Of a stretch of 22,846 nt of DNA, positions 1 through 6,957 are shown piece after piece. The notes under the pieces are model-generated. The model saw only the letters and a program-made list of their open reading frames with translations. It had not been told where the DNA came from and did not search any database. Both the position numbers and the translations under genes were made by a program. This stretch comes from JBFMFE01 sp040752295 (GTDB lineage Bacteria > UBP15 > UBA6099 > JBFMBQ01): assembly GCA_040752295.1 (NCBI GenBank), contig JBFMFE010000155.1, positions 1 through 22,846 on the forward strand, given 5' to 3'. Position 1 is the stretch's first letter; each line of letters begins with the position of its first letter.

Positions 1-205
1 GCACTCCAAGGGGCTTCGCGCATACTGTTTTTCGCATGATCGGATTTGCATCGGACATACATAAAATTCATTTGCCTTTAAAGCTTCCTCCGTGGAGCGG
101 GAATCAAAAAGTACGAAAGTTCACAAGCACGGAAGCACGGAAAAATAATAAGATCGAACAGCAGGTGAAAAGAGTTGTGAAATGAAAATCATTGAAACAC
201 AGAAG

Positions 206-402
206 CGAGGAGAAAAAGTTGTTATATGCGCCGCAGGCGCACTGTAAGTTTTCCGTGTTTCCGTGCTTCCGTGGTAAAAAGGGGCGCATTTCCGGGATTT
301 TCCGGATGTCCAGCATAAAATGCTGTCGTTGACGAGGAGAAAAAGGTGTTACATGCGCCGCAGGCGCACTGTAAATTTTCCGTGTTTCCGTGATTCCGTG
401 GT
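206..402. repeat. Imperfect 70-nt direct repeat pair (206-275 and 333-402)
   Basis: Bases 206-275 and 333-402 align without gaps and differ at 4 of 70 positions. Each copy carries the TGCGCC-GCA-GGCGCA palindrome followed by the TTTTCCGTGTTTCCGTG unit. The first copy overlaps the start of the perfect 76-nt repeat, so the region looks built by successive overlapping duplications. Confidence 0.9.
249..324. repeat. Perfect 76-nt direct repeat, copy 1
   Basis: This 76-base stretch is repeated without a mismatch at 418-493, 169 bases downstream. It begins with the TTTTCCGTGTTTCCGTG unit, continues through GGGGCGCATTTCCGGG and ends in AGCATAAAATGCT. Perfect identity in non-coding DNA points to a recent duplication or active homogenisation. 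Confidence 0.95.
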
Positions 403-417
403 CAATCATTCTTTTAT

Positions 418-493
418 TTTTCCGTGTTTCCGTGCTTCCGTGGTAAAAAGGGGCGCATTTCCGGGATTTTCCGGATGTCCAGCATAAAATGCT
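418..493. repeat. Perfect 76-nt direct repeat, copy 2
   Basis: Second copy of the 76-base unit at 249-324. After a single mismatch the next five bases also agree, so the duplicated segment was probably slightly longer. Confidence 0.95.
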
Positions 494-537
494 CTCGTTA
501 GTAACGCTTAAAAAGGGTTGGAAATAATCCTGAAGGA

Positions 538-1530
538 TCAGGCGTTGGCGTCGCGAACCACTTTCAGTGGCTGCGCCGAAGGCTCCGGTATTCTGGTGTA
601 AGGGACTTTCAGCACTTTTCCGGTGGCGGCGGATTCGACGGCTGTGAGGGCGACGGAGAGGGCGTGCAGGCTGTCCTCGCCCGTCACCACCGGCTGTTCG
701 CCGTTCTGAACCAGCCGCACGAAGTATTCGAGTTCGTTTTTGAGCGAATCCTGCTTTTCCACCTTGGCTTCCCGCGCCCAGTTTTTGTCGTAGACCACAA
801 CGCGCTGTTCGATGAAATCGAGTGTCGCCACGCCGAATTTGCCGACGACGTTCAGTTTCCTCACTCTGTTGGGCGGCAGCCAGCTTGTCTCAATGACGCC
901 CGCGGCGCCGCGGCGGAACTTGAGCATCAGCGTGGCGTGGTCTTCCTGGGTGTGAAACGCCTGACCGGCTATCGCGTAGACTTCTTTGACCCTGTCGCCG
1001 TAGAGGTAGGAGATTATGTCAATGTCGTGGGGGGCGAGGTCGAGGATAATTCCGGAGTCTCCCACTCTGGGGTCGTACGGTCCCACCCTTTTGGTTGTGA
1101 TGGAGACCACGTCGCCGAGCATCCCGTCGTCGAGGATTTCCTTCAATATGTTCACCGCGGGGTTGAAGCGTTCCACGTGACCGACGAGGAGTTTGAGTCC
1201 CCTTCTGTGTCCCGCCCTTATCATTTCCCTGCCGTCCTCCACGGTGACGGAGATGGGTTTTTCGACGAGGACGTGGCATCCGGCGTCCAGGACGTCGAGC
1301 GTGACTTCCCTGTGTAGTGACGTGGGGACGACGACGCTCACGGCGTGGGGTTTCAGCTTCAGCAGTCTGCGGTAGTCAACGAACGCCCTTGTTTTGAACT
1401 CCGCCGCGACGCCGTGCACGAGGGTCTCGTTAATGTCGGCGACGCCCACGAGTTCGACCTTCTTCATCCTGCTGAAGAGCCTCGCGTGGTTTATCCCCAT
1501 TTTTCCGACGCCGATGACGGCTACTTTCAT
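538..1530 (-). CDS. Gfo/Idh/MocA-family NAD(P)-dependent oxidoreductase next to lpxA
   Basis: A 330-residue cytoplasmic oxidoreductase. The N-terminus is a Rossmann fold with GVGKMG at residues 7-12. The family EKP motif is at 90-92 and the DLAPHDID segment at 164-171 holds the usual catalytic histidine (H168). Length is typical. The ATG at 1530 was chosen because the fold starts exactly there; the frame stays open for 101 more codons upstream, but that part only shadows lpxA. The start overlaps the lpxA stop by 4 nt (ATGA), so translation is probably coupled. Oxidoreductases of this family beside lpxA are known. One, GnnA, oxidises the 3-OH of UDP-GlcNAc, and GnnB then aminates it for amide-linked lipid A. 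No GnnB-like aminotransferase lies here, so the substrate is left open. The family call is firm; the role is inferred from position. Confidence 0.9.
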   Translation of the reverse strand: MKVAVIGVGKMGINHARLFSRMKKVELVGVADINETLVHGVAAEFKTRAFVDYRRLLKLKPHAVSVVVPTSLHREVTLDVLDAGCHVLVEKPISVTVEDGREMIRAGHRRGLKLLVGHVERFNPAVNILKEILDDGMLGDVVSITTKRVGPYDPRVGDSGIILDLAPHDIDIISYLYGDRVKEVYAIAGQAFHTQEDHATLMLKFRRGAAGVIETSWLPPNRVRKLNVVGKFGVATLDFIEQRVVVYDKNWAREAKVEKQDSLKNELEYFVRLVQNGEQPVVTGEDSLHALSVALTAVESAATGKVLKVPYTRIPEPSAQPLKVVRDANA

Positions 1531-2336
1531 GACGCACGCTCCCCGGCTCGGGATTTTCCCGGTTTTCTGGACACGCCCCTGTCGCTCTTTTCGAGGAAAT
1601 CTATTAGGTTTCCGATGGTCTCCCTCTGTGAAAAATCGTTTTTCAGTGTCTCGATCACCCTGACTTTGGGCAAGTCCGAGAGGTAAATGAGGCGGTAGGC
1701 TCTTTTGAGTTCGTTTCTCGTTTCCTGGTCGAACCCCGCGCGCTGGAGTCCCACCGTGTTCAGCGCGCAGACCGAAGCCCTGTAGCCGCCGGCGACCATC
1801 ATGTAATGGGGTACGTCCTCGAAAACGAAGCATCCGCCGCCGACCATGACGTGATCGCCGACCCTTACGAACTGGTGTATGCCGCAGTAGCCGCCGATGA
1901 AAGAGCCGTTTCCGACGGCGACGTGACCGCCGAGGGCGGTGCAGTTTGCCATGCTCACGCCGTCGCCCACACGGCAGTTGTGTCCGGCGTGCGAGTACGC
2001 CATTATGAAGCAGTCGTCGCCGATCACCGTTTCGCAGCCTTCGCCGGTGGCGCGGTTGAGCGTGACGTACTCTCTTATGCAGGTTCTGTCCCCGATTTTG
2101 AGGTAGCTGTTCTCGCCTTTGAATTTCACGTCCTGGGGTTCGCCTCCGAGGACCGCGCCGTGATGAACCGTGCAGTCTTTACCTATATGTGTTCCTTTTC
2201 TCACGATGACTCCCGTGTGGAGCGTCGTCCCGTCTCCGATGACGGTTCCGCCCTCGACGACCGAGAACGCGCCGATGCGAACGCCATTTCCGAGTTTGGC
2301 GCCGTCATGCAGTATCGCGGTCTCATGGATTTCCAT
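1527..2336 (-). CDS. lpxA: UDP-N-acetylglucosamine O-acyltransferase LpxA
   Basis: Cytoplasmic acyltransferase for the first step of lipid A synthesis: it moves a 3-hydroxyacyl chain from acyl-ACP to UDP-GlcNAc. The protein has 269 residues, against about 262 in E. coli. Its first two thirds are left-handed beta-helix hexapeptide repeats. The catalytic region AYSHAGHN has H119 at the position of E. coli H125. The HQF and HVMVGG segments (154-156, 162-167) and a helical C-terminal domain follow. The residue matching the E. coli acyl-length ruler G173 is Gly (G167). The last 20 or so residues are a basic tail. The start was chosen because MEIHETAIL is the standard N-terminus; the Shine-Dalgarno is weak. 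A 140-nt AT-rich gap (2337-2476) with no confident promoter separates it from lpxC. Its stop overlaps the oxidoreductase start. Confidence 0.95.
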   Translation of the reverse strand: MEIHETAILHDGAKLGNGVRIGAFSVVEGGTVIGDGTTLHTGVIVRKGTHIGKDCTVHHGAVLGGEPQDVKFKGENSYLKIGDRTCIREYVTLNRATGEGCETVIGDDCFIMAYSHAGHNCRVGDGVSMANCTALGGHVAVGNGSFIGGYCGIHQFVRVGDHVMVGGGCFVFEDVPHYMMVAGGYRASVCALNTVGLQRAGFDQETRNELKRAYRLIYLSDLPKVRVIETLKNDFSQRETIGNLIDFLEKSDRGVSRKPGKSRAGERAS

Positions 2337-2476
2337 GCAAGCGGAATCACGGACACTCCATTCCCATTTGAAATATATTCCCGATAAAGATCAACTTATG
2401 AAATTACGAATAATGGAGCTTTATGGGACAATTGAATGAAATGCGGGGAAAAGAGATGATAATGTTTGTTTATTAC

Positions 2477-3319
2477 TTATATTTCCCGTTTATGCCCGCA
2501 TCTGGCTATAATTTCCTTCACAAAAGCGTGATTGTGGGCGTGTCCGGTGCGTTCGGCGATCACGTGCCCTTTCAGTCTCTTTCCGAGGAGTGCGAAATCG
2601 CCCACGATGTCGAGCATTTTGTGTCTTGCAGGCTCGTTCTCGAACCTGAGCCGCGACGACGTCCTGTTTTCGTGGAAGACGACGGCGTTATCCGGCGATC
2701 CCCCCCTCGCGAGACCCTTTGCTATCAGTTCCTGCACCTCCCCTTCGAGAACGAAGGTTCTCGCCGGCGCGATCTTCGCCGCGAAATTCGCGGGCGTCAT
2801 TTCGGCTTCGAAGCACTGGCTGCCGATCAGCGGATGGGTGTAGTCGAGCACGTACGTCACCCTGAAGCTCGGATAGGGGACGGCGATCATACCTGTGTCC
2901 GCGCCGGGGTCGAAGAGGTAAACGGGCTGGTCTATTTTTATGAAAAGCCGCTTTTCATGCTGAATTTTAAGTCCGGCTTCTTCGATTTTTTCAACGAAGG
3001 GCATCGCGCTGCCGTCCATCGCCGGCGGTTCGGGCGCCGAGACGCGCACGAGGGCGTTGTCCACCCCCATTCCCCACAGCGCCGCGAGGACGTGCTCGAC
3101 GGTGTGAATCGTGACGCCGTCGCCGGACAGCGTTGTGTTTCTTTCCGACTGGGCGATGGACGAGGCGTCGGCGCGGACCCTTTTGCCGGCCGTTTCAAAG
3201 ACGATCCCGGCGCCGGGTGGCGCCGGTTCCACCGTCATTTCCACCGTCTCACCGGTGTGGACTCCGACGCCGTTCCAGCTTACCGTCCGGTTAATCGTCC
3301 GTTGCAGATGTTCTTCCAT
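2477..3319 (-). CDS. lpxC: UDP-3-O-acyl-N-acetylglucosamine deacetylase LpxC
   Basis: Zinc-dependent cytoplasmic deacetylase, the committed step of lipid A synthesis, acting on the LpxA product. The 280-residue length is slightly short of the E. coli enzyme (305). Zinc ligands appear as H76 (HTVEH), H233 and D237 (RHKMLD). The catalytic acid/base residues are E75 and H260 (TGHAHNH). MDGSAMPFV at 101-109 and a GGSPDNAVVF segment at 206-215 are further family signatures. There is no fused FabZ domain, unlike the LpxC-FabZ fusions of some phyla. The start overlaps the end of the preceding secreted-protein gene by 29 nt. A GAGGG about 12 nt upstream is the likely ribosome-binding site. It sits downstream of lpxD and upstream of lpxA. 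Confidence 0.96.
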   Translation of the reverse strand: MEEHLQRTINRTVSWNGVGVHTGETVEMTVEPAPPGAGIVFETAGKRVRADASSIAQSERNTTLSGDGVTIHTVEHVLAALWGMGVDNALVRVSAPEPPAMDGSAMPFVEKIEEAGLKIQHEKRLFIKIDQPVYLFDPGADTGMIAVPYPSFRVTYVLDYTHPLIGSQCFEAEMTPANFAAKIAPARTFVLEGEVQELIAKGLARGGSPDNAVVFHENRTSSRLRFENEPARHKMLDIVGDFALLGKRLKGHVIAERTGHAHNHAFVKEIIARCGHKREI

Positions 3320-4625
3320 CGCCCGCCGCCCTCGCGCCGAAGACTATCCGCGCTGGATAGTACGAGCCTGGTTCGGGCATCGTTTCCACAACGACTTCGC
3401 GCCGCTCGCCGGGTTCGAACCGCAGGGTTTTAAGCTCCACCGTCTCGGAGCCTTTCGCGTTCGGAATCTCGACCCGTTCGCCGTCTATGAAAAACGTGCC
3501 CGAGGCGGGTCCGGCGCCCGGGAAAAAGAATATCTTCACCTTCTCGGCGCTTTTCCCCGGATTGAAGACCGTCACCCTCATTCTGTGGGTCACGCCGTAG
3601 TTTCCCATAAGGGCGCCGCCGTTCGTCAGCTCCCGGAGCGGGTCGTCGCCGATGGAAAGGTAAGTCCATGCCCCGCCCGCGGTGAAACCGGCGGACTTCT
3701 CCACCGCGGGAGCGGGGAACACCCCCCGCGCACGCCTCGCGTCCAGCCCGTCAATCACGCCGTCTATCCTCTCGTCGTCGAGATACCCGGAAAGGAGTCT
3801 CGCCGACACGCGGACCCCCCTGCCCCCGGTGACGACCGCCTCGCACAGAACGCTCAGGGTTTCCCCGGGCGGAAACGTTTCCCTGTACGCCACAAGCTGC
3901 GCGCCGGGGGGCAGTTCCTCGAAGACGCGCACGCCGTCGTGAGCCGCGGTGAGAAACCCCGCGGCGGCTTTGTGCCCCGCTTTCATTTCGCTGCGCGCGA
4001 TCCCCGCCTGCGGCGCGGTGAGGGCGACCTCCGCCGGAACGTCGTGGCGATTTTCGAGCACGAACACGAAATAGAGCGTCGAGCCGGAGACGTTCTTATG
4101 GTGAAAAAGGAACCGCGCGCCCTCGAGCCTGCCGAGTTCGCCGTCGAAAAACTTCCCCGCCCTTCCCACTTCCTCGGGGGAATTGCTCACGTGAAAAAAC
4201 GCCGGACCGGGGACGTCCTCCAGAACGAGGTTCCTGACGATCACGTTCACACTGCGCGTGATTTCCCGGTAGCCGTTCCCCGAAAGCCTCACCGGCGCGG
4301 CGAAGCTGAGCCGCGAGTTCAGTGGAAAGGAAACGAACGGGACGTTTTTTTCCTCGAGAAGGAGCGAGTACGCGGCGCCGGGCTGAAGCTGGACCGACCG
4401 GGCTAATTTTCTCTTCAGATGGGAATAGACGACGCTCCGGGGGACGTCCCTGCCGGACACGGTGAGAGAGAGTGTATCCGCCACGAAGCCGGGCGGCGGC
4501 TGTTCACCCGCGCCCCGCGGCGACGCCCGTTCCGCCCCGGCGAAGGCGGAGGAAAGCAGAAAAAACAATCCCGCGGGGACAAGCCCCCGCGCCGCCCGGC
4601 AAGGACAAAGAGACGACCGCGACAT
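3291..4625 (-). CDS. Secreted protein of unknown function inside the lpx cluster
   Basis: I do not recognise a named family. The 444-residue protein starts with a signal peptide: a basic N-terminus, a hydrophobic stretch (residues 14-28) and a likely cut after AFA, so it is probably periplasmic or outer-membrane associated. The rest is soluble and apparently beta-rich. Near the C-terminus GNYGV (341-345), a GTFFIDG segment (376-382) and MPEPGSYYP (416-424) look like a conserved module. From memory, similar stretches occur in other uncharacterised secreted proteins. The ATG at 4625 was chosen because the signal peptide begins there; the frame extends 75 codons upstream, but only into dispersed repeat sequence. 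No Shine-Dalgarno is visible, and a possible promoter ends about 7 nt before the ATG, so the mRNA could be leaderless. It overlaps lpxC by 29 nt. A role in envelope or lipid A assembly is guilt by association only. Confidence 0.8.
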   Translation of the reverse strand: MSRSSLCPCRAARGLVPAGLFFLLSSAFAGAERASPRGAGEQPPPGFVADTLSLTVSGRDVPRSVVYSHLKRKLARSVQLQPGAAYSLLLEEKNVPFVSFPLNSRLSFAAPVRLSGNGYREITRSVNVIVRNLVLEDVPGPAFFHVSNSPEEVGRAGKFFDGELGRLEGARFLFHHKNVSGSTLYFVFVLENRHDVPAEVALTAPQAGIARSEMKAGHKAAAGFLTAAHDGVRVFEELPPGAQLVAYRETFPPGETLSVLCEAVVTGGRGVRVSARLLSGYLDDERIDGVIDGLDARRARGVFPAPAVEKSAGFTAGGAWTYLSIGDDPLRELTNGGALMGNYGVTHRMRVTVFNPGKSAEKVKIFFFPGAGPASGTFFIDGERVEIPNAKGSETVELKTLRFEPGERREVVVETMPEPGSYYPARIVFGARAAGDGRTSATDD

Positions 4626-4632
4626 GGTTTTA

Positions 4633-4673
4633 ATACTAAATAAAATCCCATTTTCTTCAAAAAAATTTAGTAT
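4633..4673 (-). promoter_or_regulatory. Possible promoter with 9-bp inverted repeat before the secreted-protein gene
   Basis: ATACTAAAT (4633-4641) and ATTTAGTAT (4665-4673) form a perfect 9-bp inverted repeat with a 23-nt spacer. On the minus strand, TTGAAG (4660-4655) and TAGTAT (4638-4633) are spaced 16 nt apart like weak -35 and -10 boxes. The predicted start of transcription falls at or next to the ATG. One half-site overlaps the -10 and the other lies just upstream of the -35, an arrangement that would suit a dimeric regulator. The promoter is inferred; the repeat is seen. Confidence 0.35.
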
Positions 4674-4770
4674 CGTCCCAATGTTCGGGGCGGGGGTAAT
4701 TGCGCAAAAAGGAAATGCAGAATGTCCAATGCAGAATTTGGAAGTAAAACGAAATGACAGGCTGGAAGCC

Positions 4771-4809
4771 TGTCCCACTGAAAGACCGGGGGACGGCGGT
4801 ACAGCGAGG
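4771..4809. repeat. Perfect 39-nt direct repeat, copy 1
   Basis: Identical to 4843-4881, 72 nt away. It starts inside the right arm of the 4756-4774 hairpin and contains ACTGAAAGACCGGGGGACGG. Confidence 0.93.
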
Positions 4810-4842
4810 TGGAGCCTCCGCCGGACGAAGCGGAGGCGAGGA

Positions 4843-4881
4843 TGTCCCACTGAAAGACCGGGGGACGGCGGTACAGCGAGG
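4843..4881. repeat. Perfect 39-nt direct repeat, copy 2
   Basis: Identical to 4771-4809. The 33 nt between the copies are mostly the 8-bp hairpin at 4814-4837. Confidence 0.93.
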
Positions 4882-4924
4882 GGGGATTACGGTTCCTGGC
4901 GCGGCGAGGCGTGAGAGGCGGGAT

Positions 4925-5941
4925 TCAGTCTGCGCGTTTCCCGTTCTGTTTGTTGAGAAGGGCTTCGAGTTTTTTTTCGATATCGGGGAGTCTTTTGAGG
5001 GCGGCGAGAAGGCGCATGGCTTCCCGGTGGGGGGCGGCGGGATAGCCCGAGTAGAACGCCCCATCGGGGACGTCCGAGATGACGCCCGCCTGCCCTCCGA
5101 TGATCGCCCGCGCGCCTATTTTCACGTGGTCGGAAATTCCCGCCTGACCGGCGAGGACCGCGCCGTCGCCAATCTCGCAGCTGCCGGCGACGCCGACCTG
5201 CCCGCAGAGGATGCAGTTTTTTCCTATTTTGACGTTGTGTCCGATCTGGACGTGATTGTCTATTTTCGTGCCGTCGCCGATGATGGTGGCGCCGAGCGTC
5301 GCGCGGTCAACCGCCGAGTGCGCGCCGATTTCCACGTCGTTCCCGATGATCACGTTTCCGACCTGGGGAATCTTCGAGTGGCGTTCGCCATCTTTGGCGT
5401 ATCCGAAGCCGTCCGCGCCGATGACCGCGCCGCAGTGGAGAATCACGCGGTCTCCGAGGACGCAGCCGCGCAGAACGCACGCGGTCGGGTGGATGACGCA
5501 GTCGGCGCCGATCCGGGCGTTCTCCCCGATGAAGACGTTCGGGTGGATCAGCGTATTGTTCCCGATCCCGGCGCCGGGATGGATGACGGAATTGGCGCCG
5601 ACGGAGACGTTCTCGCCGAGGCGCGCCGTCCCGTGGACGTGCGCCGAGGGATGGACGCCGCGCTGCGGTTCGGGCGGCGGATAGAGAACTTTCAGGGCGC
5701 GCGCGAATGCGAGTTTGGGGTTGGCGGCGCGGACGAGGTTGTGCCCTTTCAGGTTCAAATCGTTCGGGCAGATGACAGCCCCGGCGTTCCTGCCCGTCAG
5801 TTTCCCGGCGTCCGCCCGGCGCTCGACGAACGTCACGCACCCGTCCCTGCACTCGTCCAGCGGGCACGCTTCGCGGATTTCCACGTCACCGTTTCCCTCG
5901 AGCGAGCCGCCCACGGCGCGGCACAGGTCGGCGAGTTTCAC
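4925..5941 (-). CDS. lpxD: UDP-3-O-acylglucosamine N-acyltransferase LpxD
   Basis: Cytoplasmic acyltransferase for the third lipid A step: it adds a second 3-hydroxyacyl chain, from acyl-ACP, to the amine of UDP-3-O-acyl-glucosamine. The 338-residue protein has an N-terminal uridine-binding domain (1-95), a long left-handed beta-helix of hexapeptide repeats (about 97-300) and a short C-terminal helix. The conserved catalytic His is H235 in the VQIGHNV segment, matching E. coli H239. I chose the GTG at 5941, not the open-frame start 19 codons upstream, for two reasons. A good AAAGGAG lies 5 nt before the GTG, and VKLADL matches the usual LpxD N-terminus. The start overlaps the stop of the upstream Skp-like gene by 4 nt (GTGA), so the two are probably translationally coupled. 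Confidence 0.95.
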   Translation of the reverse strand: MKLADLCRAVGGSLEGNGDVEIREACPLDECRDGCVTFVERRADAGKLTGRNAGAVICPNDLNLKGHNLVRAANPKLAFARALKVLYPPPEPQRGVHPSAHVHGTARLGENVSVGANSVIHPGAGIGNNTLIHPNVFIGENARIGADCVIHPTACVLRGCVLGDRVILHCGAVIGADGFGYAKDGERHSKIPQVGNVIIGNDVEIGAHSAVDRATLGATIIGDGTKIDNHVQIGHNVKIGKNCILCGQVGVAGSCEIGDGAVLAGQAGISDHVKIGARAIIGGQAGVISDVPDGAFYSGYPAAPHREAMRLLAALKRLPDIEKKLEALLNKQNGKRAD

Positions 5942-6957
5942 GGCGTCTCCTTTCGCTCGAAGCGCTCCGTGCAGTCCGTCACGCCGCGCGCGTGCCACAC
6001 GGGCTTATCCACGAGTAGCGCGAGGCGCAGTCTCTGTGCCACGCTGCCGGCTTCAGTCCTCAGGCTTTCGATGAAAAGGCGGCGCTGGTCAAGGGGCGGC
6101 GGCGCCTCCCGCCGCGACGCGCGGTTTTCTTCGAGACGCCGGAGACTTTCATGCACCCGGCGCCGGAAGTCCCGGCTCTCGTCCGCCATGTCCGTCGTTT
6201 CGGCGCCGAGGCTTTCGAGGAGCTGCGCGACGACGCCCTCCAGTTCACCGAGACGTGCGCGGAGCCGGTCTTCCAGTTCGGCTCTGCGCCGTTCGTATTC
6301 GGCGAGAGTTTCGTCGCGCGTTCTGTCAACGTCTGCTTCGTACCGTTCGAGCGCCGCCTGCCGGAGCAGTGAGCGGCGCTTTTCGAGGAGACTCTCGAGC
6401 GCCGCCGCCTGTTCGGCGACTTTGCGCTCCTCGATTTCCGAGAGTGCGAGCTGGTCGCGGGTGAGGGTCTTCAGTTTGAGTTTCAGGTTGAAGAGGCGGT
6501 ACGTCAGGCTGCCTGGCAGGGTTTCGCCGGTGTCGCTGAGCGCCTCGCCGTACAGTTTTTCAACCCTGCGCAGGGCGTTCCCGTATTCCGTTTCCGCCTG
6601 GCGGTTGAATTCGGTCACGAGCGTCTGTGACTCGAAGCGGAAGACGTCCCGCGTCTCGGCTTCCACGGCTGCGCGGAGCATGTGGAATCTGGAGGCGAAG
6701 CCCTTTGCCGCGCGCCCGGATTCGGACGAGAGCCTGATAAGGATCGCCGGGTCGGGGAGGTTTTTATCCGCATCCGATGCGGCGTCCCTCAAGCGTTCCG
6801 AGAACCTGATGGCGGACTGGACGAACTCGTCCGCGCGCATGAGGCGGTCTGTGTCCGCGAAACCCACTCTGTGGGCGCCCGCGCGGAGTGGGAAGAGGTA
6901 CCCCGCGGCGGCGGCGGCGAGGCAGAGCAGCATCGTGGCGGCGGACTGGAGCTTCAT
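5938..6957 (-). CDS. Long OmpH/Skp-like periplasmic coiled-coil protein
   Basis: A 339-residue exported protein. Residues 7-28 form a signal peptide or N-terminal anchor. HRVGFADTDRLM (29-40) corresponds to the first strand of Skp/OmpH proteins and to SIGFVDSDLVL in the neighbouring skp gene. The middle (about 100-285) is rich in Glu, Arg, Leu and Ala and is probably a long coiled coil. Near the end, LALLVDKPVWHARGVTDCT (312-330) aligns by eye with the closing strand and VDIT segment of Skp. Hence it looks like a Skp paralogue with an enlarged tentacle region, about twice the usual length. The ATG at 6957 is preceded by GAGG and overlaps the skp stop by 4 nt. A chaperone role for outer-membrane proteins is inferred from family and context. 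Confidence 0.75.
   Translation of the reverse strand: MKLQSAATMLLCLAAAAAGYLFPLRAGAHRVGFADTDRLMRADEFVQSAIRFSERLRDAASDADKNLPDPAILIRLSSESGRAAKGFASRFHMLRAAVEAETRDVFRFESQTLVTEFNRQAETEYGNALRRVEKLYGEALSDTGETLPGSLTYRLFNLKLKLKTLTRDQLALSEIEERKVAEQAAALESLLEKRRSLLRQAALERYEADVDRTRDETLAEYERRRAELEDRLRARLGELEGVVAQLLESLGAETTDMADESRDFRRRVHESLRRLEENRASRREAPPPLDQRRLFIESLRTEAGSVAQRLRLALLVDKPVWHARGVTDCTERFERKETP

Larger units (their letters stand above)
1..537. other. Gene-free repeat-filled region downstream of the oxidoreductase gene
   Basis: No credible gene was found in these 537 bases. Open frames here are short and read through repeat sequence. The region consists largely of variants of a TTTCCGTGCTTCCGTGGT-like unit. 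One version near 120-145 is in inverted orientation (GCACGGAAGCACGGAAAA) relative to those at 249-275, 376-402 and 418-444. A small palindrome, TGCGCC-GCA-GGCGCA, occurs twice (227-241 and 354-368). No promoter was identified. The region marks the end of the lipid A cluster; lpxB, which often follows lpxA, is not seen. Confidence 0.7.
4710..4924. repeat. Cluster of dispersed intergenic repeats between lpxD and the secreted-protein gene
   Basis: The stretch begins with an AT-rich unit (CCAATGCAGAAT followed by GGAAGT and AAAAC, about 4726-4750) that recurs near 7519-7548. An 8-bp hairpin GACAGGCT-GGA-AGCCTGTC (4756-4774) follows. Next come two perfect 39-nt direct repeats (4771-4809 and 4843-4881) around a second 8-bp hairpin, GCCTCCGC/GCGGAGGC (4814-4837). 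No gene is supported here. The hairpin core resembles dispersed repeats of Planctomycetes and uncultured phyla. Confidence 0.85.

Noticed and set aside
206..493. CRISPR-like array
   Set aside because: Repeat units are long, overlap one another and differ in spacing and orientation; there are no uniform spacers and no cas genes.
529..542. Intrinsic terminator over the oxidoreductase stop codon
   Set aside because: The CCTGA/TCAGG stem is only 5 bp and no solid U-tract follows directly.
538..1530. Naming the oxidoreductase gnnA
   Set aside because: No GnnB partner is present and the family is too broad to fix the substrate from motifs alone.
1531..1833. 101-codon N-terminal extension of the oxidoreductase
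   Set aside because: It lies wholly inside lpxA in another frame, and the Rossmann fold begins at the ATG at 1530.
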